In this document: in pieces, positions 1-8,400 of the stretch | Layout of the letters: each line of letters starts with the position of its first letter | Position numbering within the stretch: the first letter of the stretch is position 1 | DNA from: Marinilabiliaceae bacterium UBA5213 | GTDB lineage: Bacteria > Bacteroidota > Bacteroidia > Bacteroidales > Marinilabiliaceae | DNA: 17,400 bases | NCBI GenBank assembly: GCA_002412555.1 | Contig: DHVH01000067.1 | Span: 1-17,400, forward strand | Direction: 5' to 3' | The notes under the pieces: generated by a model | Database searches by the model: none | The model's input: the letters and a program-made list of their open reading frames with translations, nothing else | Told to the model about the DNA's origin: nothing | Made by a program: the position numbers and the translations under genes

Positions 1-1
1 T

Positions 2-223
2 GCAGTCATTGACACCACGTTGCGCCTGCCCGAAATTCCAGGTGGTAAAAAATTGATTTACACGCATATTGAGCTCCCTCTGACCGCTATTACTGAGTTT
101 AAGGAGAAAGGAAAAAGCAATCCCGTATTTGCAGAATTGCATGCCTCGTGTGAAAAACACAAGGGATTGTGGAATTTGGAAGCCGAAGAAATTATGATGA
201 AAAAAGGCCATTTGTTAAAATAG
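2..223 (+). CDS. C-terminal fragment of an unidentified protein
   Basis: This open frame enters from the left edge and ends at a TAG at 221-223, giving 73 visible residues. The frame is open from the first complete codon, so the real start lies outside the window. The tail is rich in Lys and Glu, ends in a basic stretch (MMKKGHLLK) and has no membrane segment. It also has no T9SS sorting domain, so the protein is probably cytoplasmic or periplasmic. I do not recognise the family. It lies on the same strand as the GH5 gene but 334 bp upstream, so it may belong to the same locus or be an unrelated neighbour. An internal TTG at 20 could be read as a start, but nothing supports it over entry from upstream. 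Confidence 0.6.
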   Translation, partial: AVIDTTLRLPEIPGGKKLIYTHIELPLTAITEFKEKGKSNPVFAELHASCEKHKGLWNLEAEEIMMKKGHLLK

Positions 224-557
224 GGGGTTTGGTATGACCTCACTTAAACGAAAGTCTTGCAATTATTTTAAGTTTTCAAAATTCTAAGGCACTCAACAAA
301 CCTCTTTTTGTAAAAACGTAAAATTTTCCCTCAATCAAAGCGAGAAACCTTGTCCTTTTTTGAGGTCCAAGGAATTTGAATTGAGCTTTAATAGTGCTTG
401 TATTAATTTTAAAGCCAGAATTGATCACTCCGTTTTTGCTGTAAATAAATGATTTGGAAAATTCTTGCATGCAATAACAAGATTCTGTTATTAAGCAGAT
501 GGGTTTTTCTCTTTATTTGTGATGAAAGTATAATTACTAACTAATTAATGGAATTAT
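224..557. other. 334-bp intergenic region before the GH5 gene
   Basis: This AT-rich stretch separates the left-edge fragment from the GH5 gene. I see no convincing gene in it. A 64-codon minus-strand frame at 276-470 has no family signature, no visible ribosome binding site and no partner, so I do not call it. The right half holds a short perfect inverted repeat (473-492) and a near match to the Bacteroidota -7 element, TTTATTTG at 512-519, about 40 bp before the GH5 start. The promoter of the GH5-GH88 pair is therefore probably here. No clear terminator is visible for the upstream fragment. Confidence 0.5.
473..492. repeat. Short perfect inverted repeat upstream of the GH5 gene
   Basis: AATAACA at 473-479 and TGTTATT at 486-492 are perfect complements around a 6-base spacer, 65 bp before the GH5 start codon. 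The arms are AT-rich and no T-tract follows, so this is not a terminator. It could be an operator half-site pair or chance in AT-rich DNA. Confidence 0.3.
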
Positions 558-1610
558 ATGTTTAATTACAGACAGCTAATAAGTGTTGTTGGATTTTTTT
601 TCTGCATGCATGTTTTCAGTGCTCAGGACTTGGATCAGAGTACTCTGAAAAACCCACAACCATTTGGGGTTAACCTGGCGGGTGCTGAGTTTGGTGGAGG
701 GGAAATGCCCGGAGAATTTGGCAAAAAGTATATTTATCCTACAGAAGTTGATCTCGATTATTTTTTAGATAATGGGATTCATTTAATCAGACTCCCTTTT
801 AAATGGGAACGCTTGCAACATGACTTAAATGCTTCATTGAACCCTGAGGAACTTCTACGATTGACAACTTTTATGGAAGCCGCAAGGGAGCGTGATATGC
901 TGGTTATATTGGACTTGCATAATTATGCCAGACGACAGGTCAATGGTGAAACTTTTGTAATTGGCACAGGGCCGGTAGAGGTGGAACACCTTACTGATTT
1001 TTGGAAGCGCTTAGCTATTGAGTTGAAGACTTACAAACCGACCATTTATGGATTTGCCTTAATGAATGAGCCCTATGGCTTAAACCATCCAAGTGAGTGG
1101 TTTGAGATGGCACAGTCATCTATTTACGGCATTCGTGAAGTGGATCAGGAAACAACTATTCTGGTAGGTGGAAATGATTGGAGTTCTGCCGAAAGATGGG
1201 TGGAGCAAAGTGATACCTTGAAGTATTTATTTGATCCAAATGACAATTTAATTTTTGAGGCTCATGTTTATTTTGACAATGATGCTTCCGGGGCTTATCG
1301 GGGTTCCTATGATGAAGAAATGGCAACTCCTTATATTGGAATAGAACGGATTCAACCTTTTGTAAATTGGTTGAGAGTGAACGATTTTAGAGGGTTTGTG
1401 GGAGAGTATGGTGTTCCTGGTGATGATGAAAGGTGGTTAGTAGCCATGGATAACTTTTTGAGTTACCTTCAAAGAAACAACATCAATGCCACCTATTGGG
1501 CCGGTGGCCCCTGGTGGGGGAATTATAAATTGAGCATCATGCCGGATAAAAATGGAGAAAAGCCTCAGATGAAGGTGTTTAGGAAATATTTATATACAAT
1601 GCCGGAATAG
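558..1610 (+). CDS. Exported GH5 family glycosidase (small, single-domain)
   Basis: This 350-aa protein is a retaining beta-glycosidase of family GH5. Residues 1-22 form a signal peptide with probable cleavage after FSA, and no lipobox follows. The catalytic TIM barrel starts near residue 37 (GVNLAGAEFG) and runs to the end. The acid/base is Glu171 in the MNEP motif and the nucleophile is Glu283 in VGEYGVP. HNYAR (121-125), GGNDW (204-208) and HVYFD (236-240) resemble GH5 subfamily 5 endoglucanases, though I cannot assign the subfamily with certainty. There is no sorting domain, so it probably acts in the periplasm on imported oligosaccharides. The GH88 gene follows 55 bp downstream on the same strand, suggesting an operon. 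The barrel is clearly paralogous to that of the large modular GH5 at 11800. The ATG at 558 is chosen because it gives a complete signal peptide. Confidence 0.93.
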   Translation: MFNYRQLISVVGFFFCMHVFSAQDLDQSTLKNPQPFGVNLAGAEFGGGEMPGEFGKKYIYPTEVDLDYFLDNGIHLIRLPFKWERLQHDLNASLNPEELLRLTTFMEAARERDMLVILDLHNYARRQVNGETFVIGTGPVEVEHLTDFWKRLAIELKTYKPTIYGFALMNEPYGLNHPSEWFEMAQSSIYGIREVDQETTILVGGNDWSSAERWVEQSDTLKYLFDPNDNLIFEAHVYFDNDASGAYRGSYDEEMATPYIGIERIQPFVNWLRVNDFRGFVGEYGVPGDDERWLVAMDNFLSYLQRNNINATYWAGGPWWGNYKLSIMPDKNGEKPQMKVFRKYLYTMPE

Positions 1611-1665
1611 TTTCGAAGAGTTGTTTTTTAATCTAGTTCTTGTTAACTTTTTTAATTTGTTAATA

Positions 1666-2868
1666 ATGAGGTTTTTAACTTTGTTTTTGAGTGCCTTTTT
1701 GGTGCTGACTTCCTGCCAAAAGAATAAAAATAAGGAAGTTTTGAAAGTAGTGGAAGAGACGCTTGAGTTGGCTTATTTGCATAGCATAGCGATGGCTGAG
1801 TCTTTAGCTGATCAACCAGGGCAGTTACCGAAAACCATTGGGACTGATGGTGAACTGGAATCTTGTGATTCATGGTGGTGGGTCAGTGGCTTTTTTCCTG
1901 GTCAACTTTGGTATATGTATGAATTTTCCGGTTCTGAAGAAATGAAAACATGGGCGGAAGTATATACGGAAAGAGTAAGAGACCAGCAGTATACCACTGA
2001 TAATCATGATGTAGGTTTTATGATTTATTGTAGTTTTGGTAATGGTTACCGTTTAACCGGCAATGAAGACTATCTGTCTGTGATTAAGAACAGCTCCTAT
2101 TCTTTGTCTTCCAGGTTTGATGAGGTTGTTGGTTGCATTCAGAGTTGGGACCGTGCAGAATGGAATCAGCAGTGGCAATACGCTGTTATTATTGATAATA
2201 TGATGAATTTGGAAATGTTGGAGTTTTCTGCCAAAAAATTCGATGAACATTTGTTTTCCTATGTAGCCCGTACGCATGCCAATACTACATTAAAGCATCA
2301 TTTTCGTCCTGATGGCAGTTCCTATCATGTGGTATCATATGACACCATTACAGGATTGCCCGAATTGTATCATACAGATCAGGGGTTTAGTCATAGTTCG
2401 GCTTGGGCAAGGGGTCAGGCTTGGGCTTTGTATGGTTATACCATGATGTACCGCGAAACTGGGATTGCAGAGTATTTGAAACATGCCACCGTGGTGGCTG
2501 ATTTTATTCTGGATCATCCCCGCTTGCCGGAAGACAAAATTCCCTATTGGGATTTTGATGCGCCAGGAATACCTAATGAGTTCCGGGATGCATCCGCAGG
2601 AGCCATTATCTGTTCTGCCCTATTGGAATTGCACCAATACGTGGAAGACGATCGTTCTTTTAAGTATTTTAAAGTGGCCGAAAAGCAGTTGCTTGCTCTA
2701 TGCAATGAACCCTACCTGGCAAGTGCCGGGGAGAATCAAAACTTTATTCTTAAGCACAGTGTGGGACATTGGCCCAATAAAAGTGAAATAGATGTTCCTC
2801 TTTCCTATGCAGATTATTATTTTGTGGAAGCGCTACTTCGTTATAGATCTTTGTTTAAGGCGAATTAA
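1666..2868 (+). CDS. GH88 unsaturated glucuronyl hydrolase, lipoprotein
   Basis: This 400-aa protein belongs to GH88, whose members remove the 4,5-unsaturated uronic acid left at the non-reducing end by polysaccharide lyases, through hydration of the double bond. The start is the ATG at 1666. An in-frame TTG at 1621 would add 15 residues ahead of a complete lipoprotein signal and is unlikely. The signal ends in LVLTSC with the lipid-bearing Cys17. The two conserved aspartates are visible: Asp115 in NHDVGFM and Asp177 in IIDNMMNLE, matching the catalytic pair of Bacillus UGL. The HSSAWARGQAWALYG stretch is also typical of the family. The length is normal. The gene sits behind the GH5 gene and ends at the terminator at 2921-2946. 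A heparinase-type lyase in the same window would supply its substrate. Confidence 0.93.
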   Translation: MRFLTLFLSAFLVLTSCQKNKNKEVLKVVEETLELAYLHSIAMAESLADQPGQLPKTIGTDGELESCDSWWWVSGFFPGQLWYMYEFSGSEEMKTWAEVYTERVRDQQYTTDNHDVGFMIYCSFGNGYRLTGNEDYLSVIKNSSYSLSSRFDEVVGCIQSWDRAEWNQQWQYAVIIDNMMNLEMLEFSAKKFDEHLFSYVARTHANTTLKHHFRPDGSSYHVVSYDTITGLPELYHTDQGFSHSSAWARGQAWALYGYTMMYRETGIAEYLKHATVVADFILDHPRLPEDKIPYWDFDAPGIPNEFRDASAGAIICSALLELHQYVEDDRSFKYFKVAEKQLLALCNEPYLASAGENQNFILKHSVGHWPNKSEIDVPLSYADYYFVEALLRYRSLFKAN

Positions 2869-2917
2869 AAAGCAAATTTTTATAAGTATTTGGGCTTTTT
2901 TGACAGAGATTGCTTAC

Positions 2918-2946
2918 AAACCAGGGGTGGAAGCCCCTGGTTTTTT
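2918..2946 (+). terminator. Intrinsic terminator of the GH5-GH88 operon
   Basis: CCAGGGG at 2921-2927 pairs perfectly with CCCCTGG at 2934-2940 around the loop TGGAAG, and six T residues follow at 2941-2946. AAA at 2918-2920 can extend the stem against the first three T residues. It lies 50 bp after the GH88 stop. Confidence 0.9.
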
Positions 2947-2950
2947 GTTG

Positions 2951-3106
2951 GTGCCGTTCATGATAAATAACTTGGAGGTGAAAGTCCACTATGGGGATTC
3001 ATAATCGCCACCCATTTGCTACGGCCAAGGGCTGAACCTTAATGTGTGGGTAGTTAATGAAAGTTACCAACAATAGAGGTGAAGGAAGACTAGGGGTACG
3101 CCCTAA
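2951..3106 (+). mobile_element. Truncated group II intron (5' domain I remnant)
   Basis: This non-coding stretch carries the conserved order of sequence blocks found at the 5' end of bacterial group II introns. A GTGCC start at 2951 is followed by GGAGGTGAAAGTCC (2973-2986), a hairpin (2991-3015), GCCAAGGGC near 3025-3034 and AGGTGAAGGAAGAC (3077-3090). The order and spacing fit domain I of the well-studied Oceanobacillus intron, as I recall it. No domain V, no reverse transcriptase and no 3' end follow, so the copy is truncated near 3106 and cannot splice on its own. It starts 10 bp after the terminator stem (directly after the T-tract and GTTG), which is the favoured target of group IIC introns. 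The exact 5' edge and the subgroup are inferred. Confidence 0.72.
2991..3015 (+). ncRNA. Hairpin inside the intron remnant
   Basis: ATGGG near 2991 pairs with CCCAT near 3015, and within it GATT pairs with AATC around a CAT loop. This two-part stem is the sort of helix expected in domain I of a group II intron and suggests the remnant still folds locally. Confidence 0.5.
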
Positions 3107-3218
3107 AGTATTACATATTAAGGTGTTGTTTAAGCCTTTTTTCCTGTGGCTTTTATAAAAGTACGCTATTTAAAAAGGTTTTGAGTTCATTTTATGGGTG
3201 AGCTTTCATAGTTTAACT
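3107..3218. other. Gap between the intron remnant and the beta-helix gene
   Basis: This AT-rich stretch of 112 bp separates two convergent transcription units. A weak stem, AAGCC at 3132-3136 with GGCTT at 3148-3152, could serve as a poor terminator on either strand. No gene and no group II intron 3' end (domain V or VI) is visible, so the break point of the intron falls at its left side. Confidence 0.4.
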
Positions 3219-5306
3219 TTATTCGATTAGATACTTTCTTAGCAACTCTGGCATTTCGGTTTTAAGTTCCTCACGATTTTTTGTAGAATTCCATTTCTCG
3301 AGGAATTCAATCAGTGATTTGTCTTTTGTGAAACGATTACCCTTTGTTATGACAAGGCTGTCTGCATTTTCCAAGTCGCTTAAGGTTATAAAAAGGCCAT
3401 CGTGTCTCAATGGAATAGAAAAATTACCAATTATATTATTTGTAAAAGAGTTGGTGTTGACGTAGATTCTTTCTTCGTTAATAAAATTTTTCAACTCAGG
3501 ATACATCTCAGAATAAACAGTCGGAATGCTATCCATATCAGAAAATTGTTTTTCCCAAAATCGCCTAAAGTAAGTGTACCTTGCTTTTCCCCAAGTTGAA
3601 AAATGAAAACCGAGTTCAAGGGTCTGGCTGCAGTCCAAAAATAGATTATTATTAATAGAGAGGTGAGAGCTTGTATTGGTTCCAATGGCACTTACACGAG
3701 ACCCCTTGCCACCTATTTTGTAAAAAAGATTGCTTTCTATGGTCCAGTCCGCAGTAGCTTCATCAGGATAAATGACATTTACACGCTCCCCTATCAGTCC
3801 TAAATTATGGAAATAGTTATGGCTTATTATGGTCCCACGCATTAATTGATTTCTTCCTAAGAATGCATAAATAGCCCCAAAATCCTCGAACTCCAGAAAA
3901 ACATTTGACATTTCATTTCGGGAAATTAGATGGTTATTGCCCGAAAGGTTTATTGCACCGTGCGGAGAAAAATGTAGGTTGTTAGCAATAACCTTACAAC
4001 CAACTCCATTAAGAGCTACAGCTGATGAGTAAACCCTGTGGTAGTTCCCCCAATCACTGATATCACAATTGACAACCGTATTGTTGGACGCCTCTAAAGT
4101 AGCAAAATCTCCTCCGTTCAGCTCAATTGCAGTTCCTCCAATAGAATAAATTTTGCATTGCTCAACAGTTATATTGTTACCATCGGCAATTATGGCAGAA
4201 TGACCAAAGTTGCTAAAAGTACAATTGATTATATTGATAAAGCTACATTGGCTAATTCCTATTGCATTGAACCGACCCATTTCAAAATGAATATTCTCAA
4301 TGGTCAAATTTTCTATTCTTTCGAATTCCAGGAAGGCTTGTGTATTGCCGGAAAGTTGTATTTGGGAATTATTCAGATTAAAATCAGTGGGGGGATAAAC
4401 ATACAACATACCCTTTTCCCTGTCAATGAAATATTCGCCGGGAACGTCAATCTCTTCTAATAAATTTGTAGCAAAGAAATAAGAACGTTCATCGGTTAAA
4501 TCATACCTCTCTTCATATTTCAGTTCAATTGTTTTATTGATGGTATCAATTTTGCCGATTTTATTGAATGACCATGCCCAGTCTCTACTGAAGATCCCAT
4601 CTAACCATATATCTGAGGCGTTGAGCCACATCTCAACTCTTTTATCTTCATACTCAAAAACGCCTCTTTCAGATGTTGTATCCGTACCTCCGACAGGCAA
4701 TACAACTGCCTCTTTACCTGGCGATATGATTTTGTTAATTGGAATAACTTCTTTTCTCATTTTCAAAAGATGAGGGTCTCCGGCATTGGGATACCTCGCC
4801 AATGTCATTCGTTCCCCATTAATATATAATTGTGCAGTTGAAGCTTCCCTGGAACGACCAAAACCAATACTTTGTAATTCACCTAAATCAGTGATCCCAT
4901 TATTGTGGAGATCGTATTCCAGTATTTTATCCCTTGCTTCAATGCTGATAATTCTGTTGCGCACATCAATATTTGAAACAGGTCTTAAGGCTCTGTTATC
5001 AAGCGTTATTCCCCCTGTAAAAACCGTTTTGTCATTGCCTTTGATCACTATCGGGGCATTTGTATTAACAGAGCTGTCACCAAAAAAACCAAACGACTCG
5101 TTGAAGGGGTAAACTCCATCATTAAAATGAACAAACAAAGTGTCTTTAGTGACACTTTGATGCAAGTGCTTGTTTATTGCTGTGGAAAATTCAATTGCCC
5201 AGTTTCTTTTATCGGACGAAATTTTAACCGTGTTTTTCTCAGGGACTGTGCAATGCGAGAAGCTAGCTATGAATCCCAGATAAAGAAAATATTTTAAATA
5301 TATCAT
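3219..5306 (-). CDS. GH141-like right-handed parallel beta-helix protein
   Basis: This 695-aa exported protein has an N-terminal signal. Its Cys19 sits in SFSHC, a poor lipobox, so lipidation is uncertain. Residues about 150-310 carry blocks I associate with GH141 and its relatives: ARYPNAGDP (170-178), WLDGIFSRDWAWS (234-246) and EEIDVPGEYFIDREKGMLYVYP (from 284). From about 325 to 600 follow many short beta-helix coils rich in Asn, Ile and Gly. An EDFGAIY motif (474-480) near the middle resembles the acidic DxGAIY site of such enzymes. Characterised GH141 members are an alpha-L-fucosidase and a xylanase. With a GH29 fucosidase nearby, fucose removal is the better guess, but a lyase or another glycosidase is possible. 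It lies 158 bp downstream of the regulator on the same strand. The start at 5306 gives a proper signal sequence. Confidence 0.72.
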   Translation of the reverse strand: MIYLKYFLYLGFIASFSHCTVPEKNTVKISSDKRNWAIEFSTAINKHLHQSVTKDTLFVHFNDGVYPFNESFGFFGDSSVNTNAPIVIKGNDKTVFTGGITLDNRALRPVSNIDVRNRIISIEARDKILEYDLHNNGITDLGELQSIGFGRSREASTAQLYINGERMTLARYPNAGDPHLLKMRKEVIPINKIISPGKEAVVLPVGGTDTTSERGVFEYEDKRVEMWLNASDIWLDGIFSRDWAWSFNKIGKIDTINKTIELKYEERYDLTDERSYFFATNLLEEIDVPGEYFIDREKGMLYVYPPTDFNLNNSQIQLSGNTQAFLEFERIENLTIENIHFEMGRFNAIGISQCSFINIINCTFSNFGHSAIIADGNNITVEQCKIYSIGGTAIELNGGDFATLEASNNTVVNCDISDWGNYHRVYSSAVALNGVGCKVIANNLHFSPHGAINLSGNNHLISRNEMSNVFLEFEDFGAIYAFLGRNQLMRGTIISHNYFHNLGLIGERVNVIYPDEATADWTIESNLFYKIGGKGSRVSAIGTNTSSHLSINNNLFLDCSQTLELGFHFSTWGKARYTYFRRFWEKQFSDMDSIPTVYSEMYPELKNFINEERIYVNTNSFTNNIIGNFSIPLRHDGLFITLSDLENADSLVITKGNRFTKDKSLIEFLEKWNSTKNREELKTEMPELLRKYLIE

Positions 5307-5323
5307 TGTTTTTTTTAAAAGAG

Positions 5324-5347
5324 CATCCTATAGTCCTTGGCAGGATG
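5324..5347 (-). repeat. Inverted repeat just before the beta-helix gene start
   Basis: CATCCT at 5324-5329 pairs with AGGATG at 5342-5347 around a 12-base spacer, about 18 bp upstream of the start codon. On the minus strand a short T-run (CTCTTTT) follows. It could be a weak attenuator between the regulator and this gene, or an unrelated hairpin. Confidence 0.3.
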
Positions 5348-5395
5348 GTTGTGTTTTCTGAAATGTTCTGTTTCGTAATGTAAATTAACCCATTG

Positions 5396-5412
5396 ATTGT
5401 CCCAATGACAAT
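5396..5412. repeat. Short palindrome between the regulator and beta-helix genes
   Basis: ATTGTC at 5396-5401 and GACAAT at 5407-5412 are perfect complements around CCAAT. The site lies about 90 bp before the beta-helix start. No T-tract follows on the minus strand, so a protein-binding site is more likely than a terminator, if it has any function. Confidence 0.3.
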
Positions 5413-5464
5413 TGAAATTATGGTCATTAATGCTAAGCCAACGCCGCATTATTTGAATGAGCTT

Positions 5465-8400
5465 CTATTCTGGATTTGTTTCAGTCTTCTCTTGAATAAA
5501 ATCTTTTGGTAATTGGCCAAATTGTTCAGTAAAGCATTTGGCAAAGTAAGAAGGTGTATTAAATCCTACCAGGTAGCAGACTTCGTTAATTCTGTACTTT
5601 CCTGTTGAAAGTAGTTGGGCACTCTTGTTTAGCCTGATTAATTTGATGTAATCATTAGGCGTCATACCTGTGATATTCTTAATTTTTTTATGGAAATTGG
5701 ATCTGCTGATGGCAAAAGTATCTGAAAGACTGTCAATGGTAAATTTTTCATCTGACATATGCTCCAGTATGTTATCATTGAGTTTTTTTACAAATTCTGC
5801 ATTTTCGTTGTTGTCTCTTGTGTTTTTATAAAATTGCAAGGGTGATTTTAAGAAAACCTCCCTGAGCTTATTTCTGTTTTCTATTATACTATTCAGTTGA
5901 GCTTTCAGTTGTTCAACTGAAAAGGGTTTCTCCATGTAAACATCTGCTCCTTTTTTCAGTCCGTCTACTTTTGTTAATGTGTCGGTCTTTGCTGAAAGCA
6001 GAATGATGGGAAGGTGAGAATAGGCAGGATCACTTTTGAGGTGATTACATAATTCCAATCCATTCATTTCAGGCATTACAATGTCAGAAATGACTATTTC
6101 AAAGGCGTCTTTTTCTATGAGACTGAGTGCTTCTTTGCCATTCTCAGCTTCATAAACCAAGTAGTTTTCGGATAAGCTCTCCTTTAAAAATGTACGTAAT
6201 TCTTTATTGTCTTCAACTATCAAAACCTTGATGCCAGAGTCTGAATGAGTCTGGTGATGATGTTCACTCTCATTTTTTGAGACCTCTGGATTGGTTGACT
6301 GATAATTCGTTGTGTCGTTTTCGGCCTTATCCACAGGAAGTTTTAAGGTGAAGCAGGTTTTACTTCCTTTTTCTGAATGGACAGAAATACTGCCCCCCAT
6401 TTTCTCAGCAAGCGATTGAGCGAGAGGCAGACCTAGTCCGGATCCACTTTTAGGGTTGCCTCCATTTACCTGGACTTGGTAAAAAGGTTCAAATATTTTA
6501 TTTTGGTAGGATGCGTCAATGCCGGGTCCATCATCTTCTACAGAAATGAAAATTTCATTTCCGGCATTCCATATTTTGATGATTACTTCGGTAGTGGTAA
6601 ACTTAATGGCGTTGGATACAAGGTTGCTTACTATTTTGAAAACAGCCTCGGCATCGACCATTCCCAAGTGTTTTTTTTCCGGATCAAAGGTTAGATTAAT
6701 GTTTTTGTGGATTTGATCATTGTTGTATTGAATTACAACTTTCCGAACAATCTCTGTGATGTCATGTTGTTGAAGTTTGATTAAAAACATGTTATTCTCG
6801 ATCTTCCTAAAGTCTAGTAATTGATTGATCAGCTCCAGTAAACGGTTGGCATTTCTTTCTATTGTTTTAAGATTATGCTGTGTCCGCTCGTTCCCGTCTT
6901 TTGAGATTAGAATACTTTCAAGGGGCCCGGATATGAGCGATAAGGGGGTTCGTATTTCGTGTGCAATGTTGGTGAAAAATCCTATTTTGGACTCATACAT
7001 TTCCTTCTCCTGTATGACTTTTTGTTTAAACAGGATTTCCTGATTTTTAATTTCGATATATCTGTGATACTTTATAAAAGAGTAAATGGTTATAAAAGTC
7101 AATATTAGGAAATATAGAACCACCATGATTGGTGACAAAAGAAAGTGTGGCTTGACTTTAATAATTAGACTTTTTTCTGATTGACTCCATACGCCATCGT
7201 TGTTGGCACCCCTTACCTTAAAAGTATACTCCCCCGGGGGAATATTCATGTAGCTGGCTTTGTTTTCTTTGCTGATATTCCAGTCGGTTTCAAATCCTTC
7301 TAATATGAAACTGTAAAGGTTGTGTTCAGGTACCATAAAGCTTAAGGTAATCAGATCAAAACTAAAGGTGGACTGATTATGCGATAGGGTAATCTCTGAA
7401 ACATGGTTGATGTTCCTATTTCCCAAGGGTGAATTTGCATCCCCTTGAAAGATGTCTTTATTAAAGATCTTAAAACCTGTAAGGGCAATTTGTGGTGGAG
7501 TGTTGTTGACTACAAAGTGTTCTGGATCAATGGATATAAATCCATTTGTGCCTCCGAATAACAAGCGGTTATTAGACGTTCGCAATGCGGCTTTGTTGTA
7601 TTGCGTAGCATTTTCTATTACACCAATGGGCACAATGTTACTGAGGTCTGCAGAAATTCTGACAATTCCTCCTTCGGTACACGCCCAGATATTATTCTCA
7701 GCGTCATCAATAATTGAAAATATTTTATTGGAGGGCATTCCTTTGGAAGTGTCAAATACTGCTCCAATTGTATCTGTGTTTTGGTTTAACAGGGTTAAGC
7801 CTGAATCTTTTGTGCCAACCCAGATTCTGCCTTTTGCATCTGAAAAGATGCAATTGAGTCTGTTACTGAGGATGGGGTACGCAGTTGCTGACGCATTGGA
7901 TTGGTAAGTCCTCCAGCTGCCATCCGGGTTTCTTCTGAAAACCCCAAATGTATGGGTAGCTATCCAAAGCGAGCCATCAGTTCCCTCTGCAAAATCGGCA
8001 ATGGCCATATCTGATAATTCCTGGATATGGTTTTGGCTCCCATCTGGATACAGCTCAATGCACCCTCCTGATTCCAATGCAAACACAATAGTTCCTTTAG
8101 ATGTTTTAAATATTGATTGACCTTCAATGAGTTTGATGTTCAGTTTCTTTATTAGACGATTTTCTTCTAAGGAAATAACATCCACCCCGCGACCGTAAAT
8201 GCCTGCATAGAGTTTGTCGTGGTCAATCAGTAAATTGAGGATGTTGTTGTATCCCAGATCTATTGTTTCTTGGATTTGGTTATTGTCCTGGTTGTAACTG
8301 TATAATTTGTTGTTATTGTGTGTGCCTATTATAATTTCTCCATTTTCAGATTCCACCATGCTGCTTATAATGTGCCTCTGGGTAGTGTTTTTTGAAATAT

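Noticed and set aside
276..470. A 64-codon minus-strand open frame in the gap before the GH5 gene
   Set aside because: It has no recognisable family, no signal or membrane segment and no visible start signal, and it lies in AT-rich DNA where such frames occur by chance.
1621..1665. An upstream TTG start for the GH88 gene
   Set aside because: It would add a hydrophobic stretch ahead of a complete lipoprotein signal that begins at the ATG at 1666.
2483..3004. Two plus-strand frames overlapping the end of GH88 and the intron remnant
   Set aside because: They are out of frame with GH88, have no family signs and run through the terminator and the structured intron stretch.
3107..3218. A 3' part of the group II intron (domain V or VI)
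   Set aside because: No domain V-like hairpin or typical 3' end is visible, so the remnant seems to contain only the 5' part.
7452..7907. A 151-codon plus-strand open frame inside the regulator gene
   Set aside because: It is antisense to the strongly supported propeller region of the regulator and its translation shows no domain. It is a shadow of the real gene.
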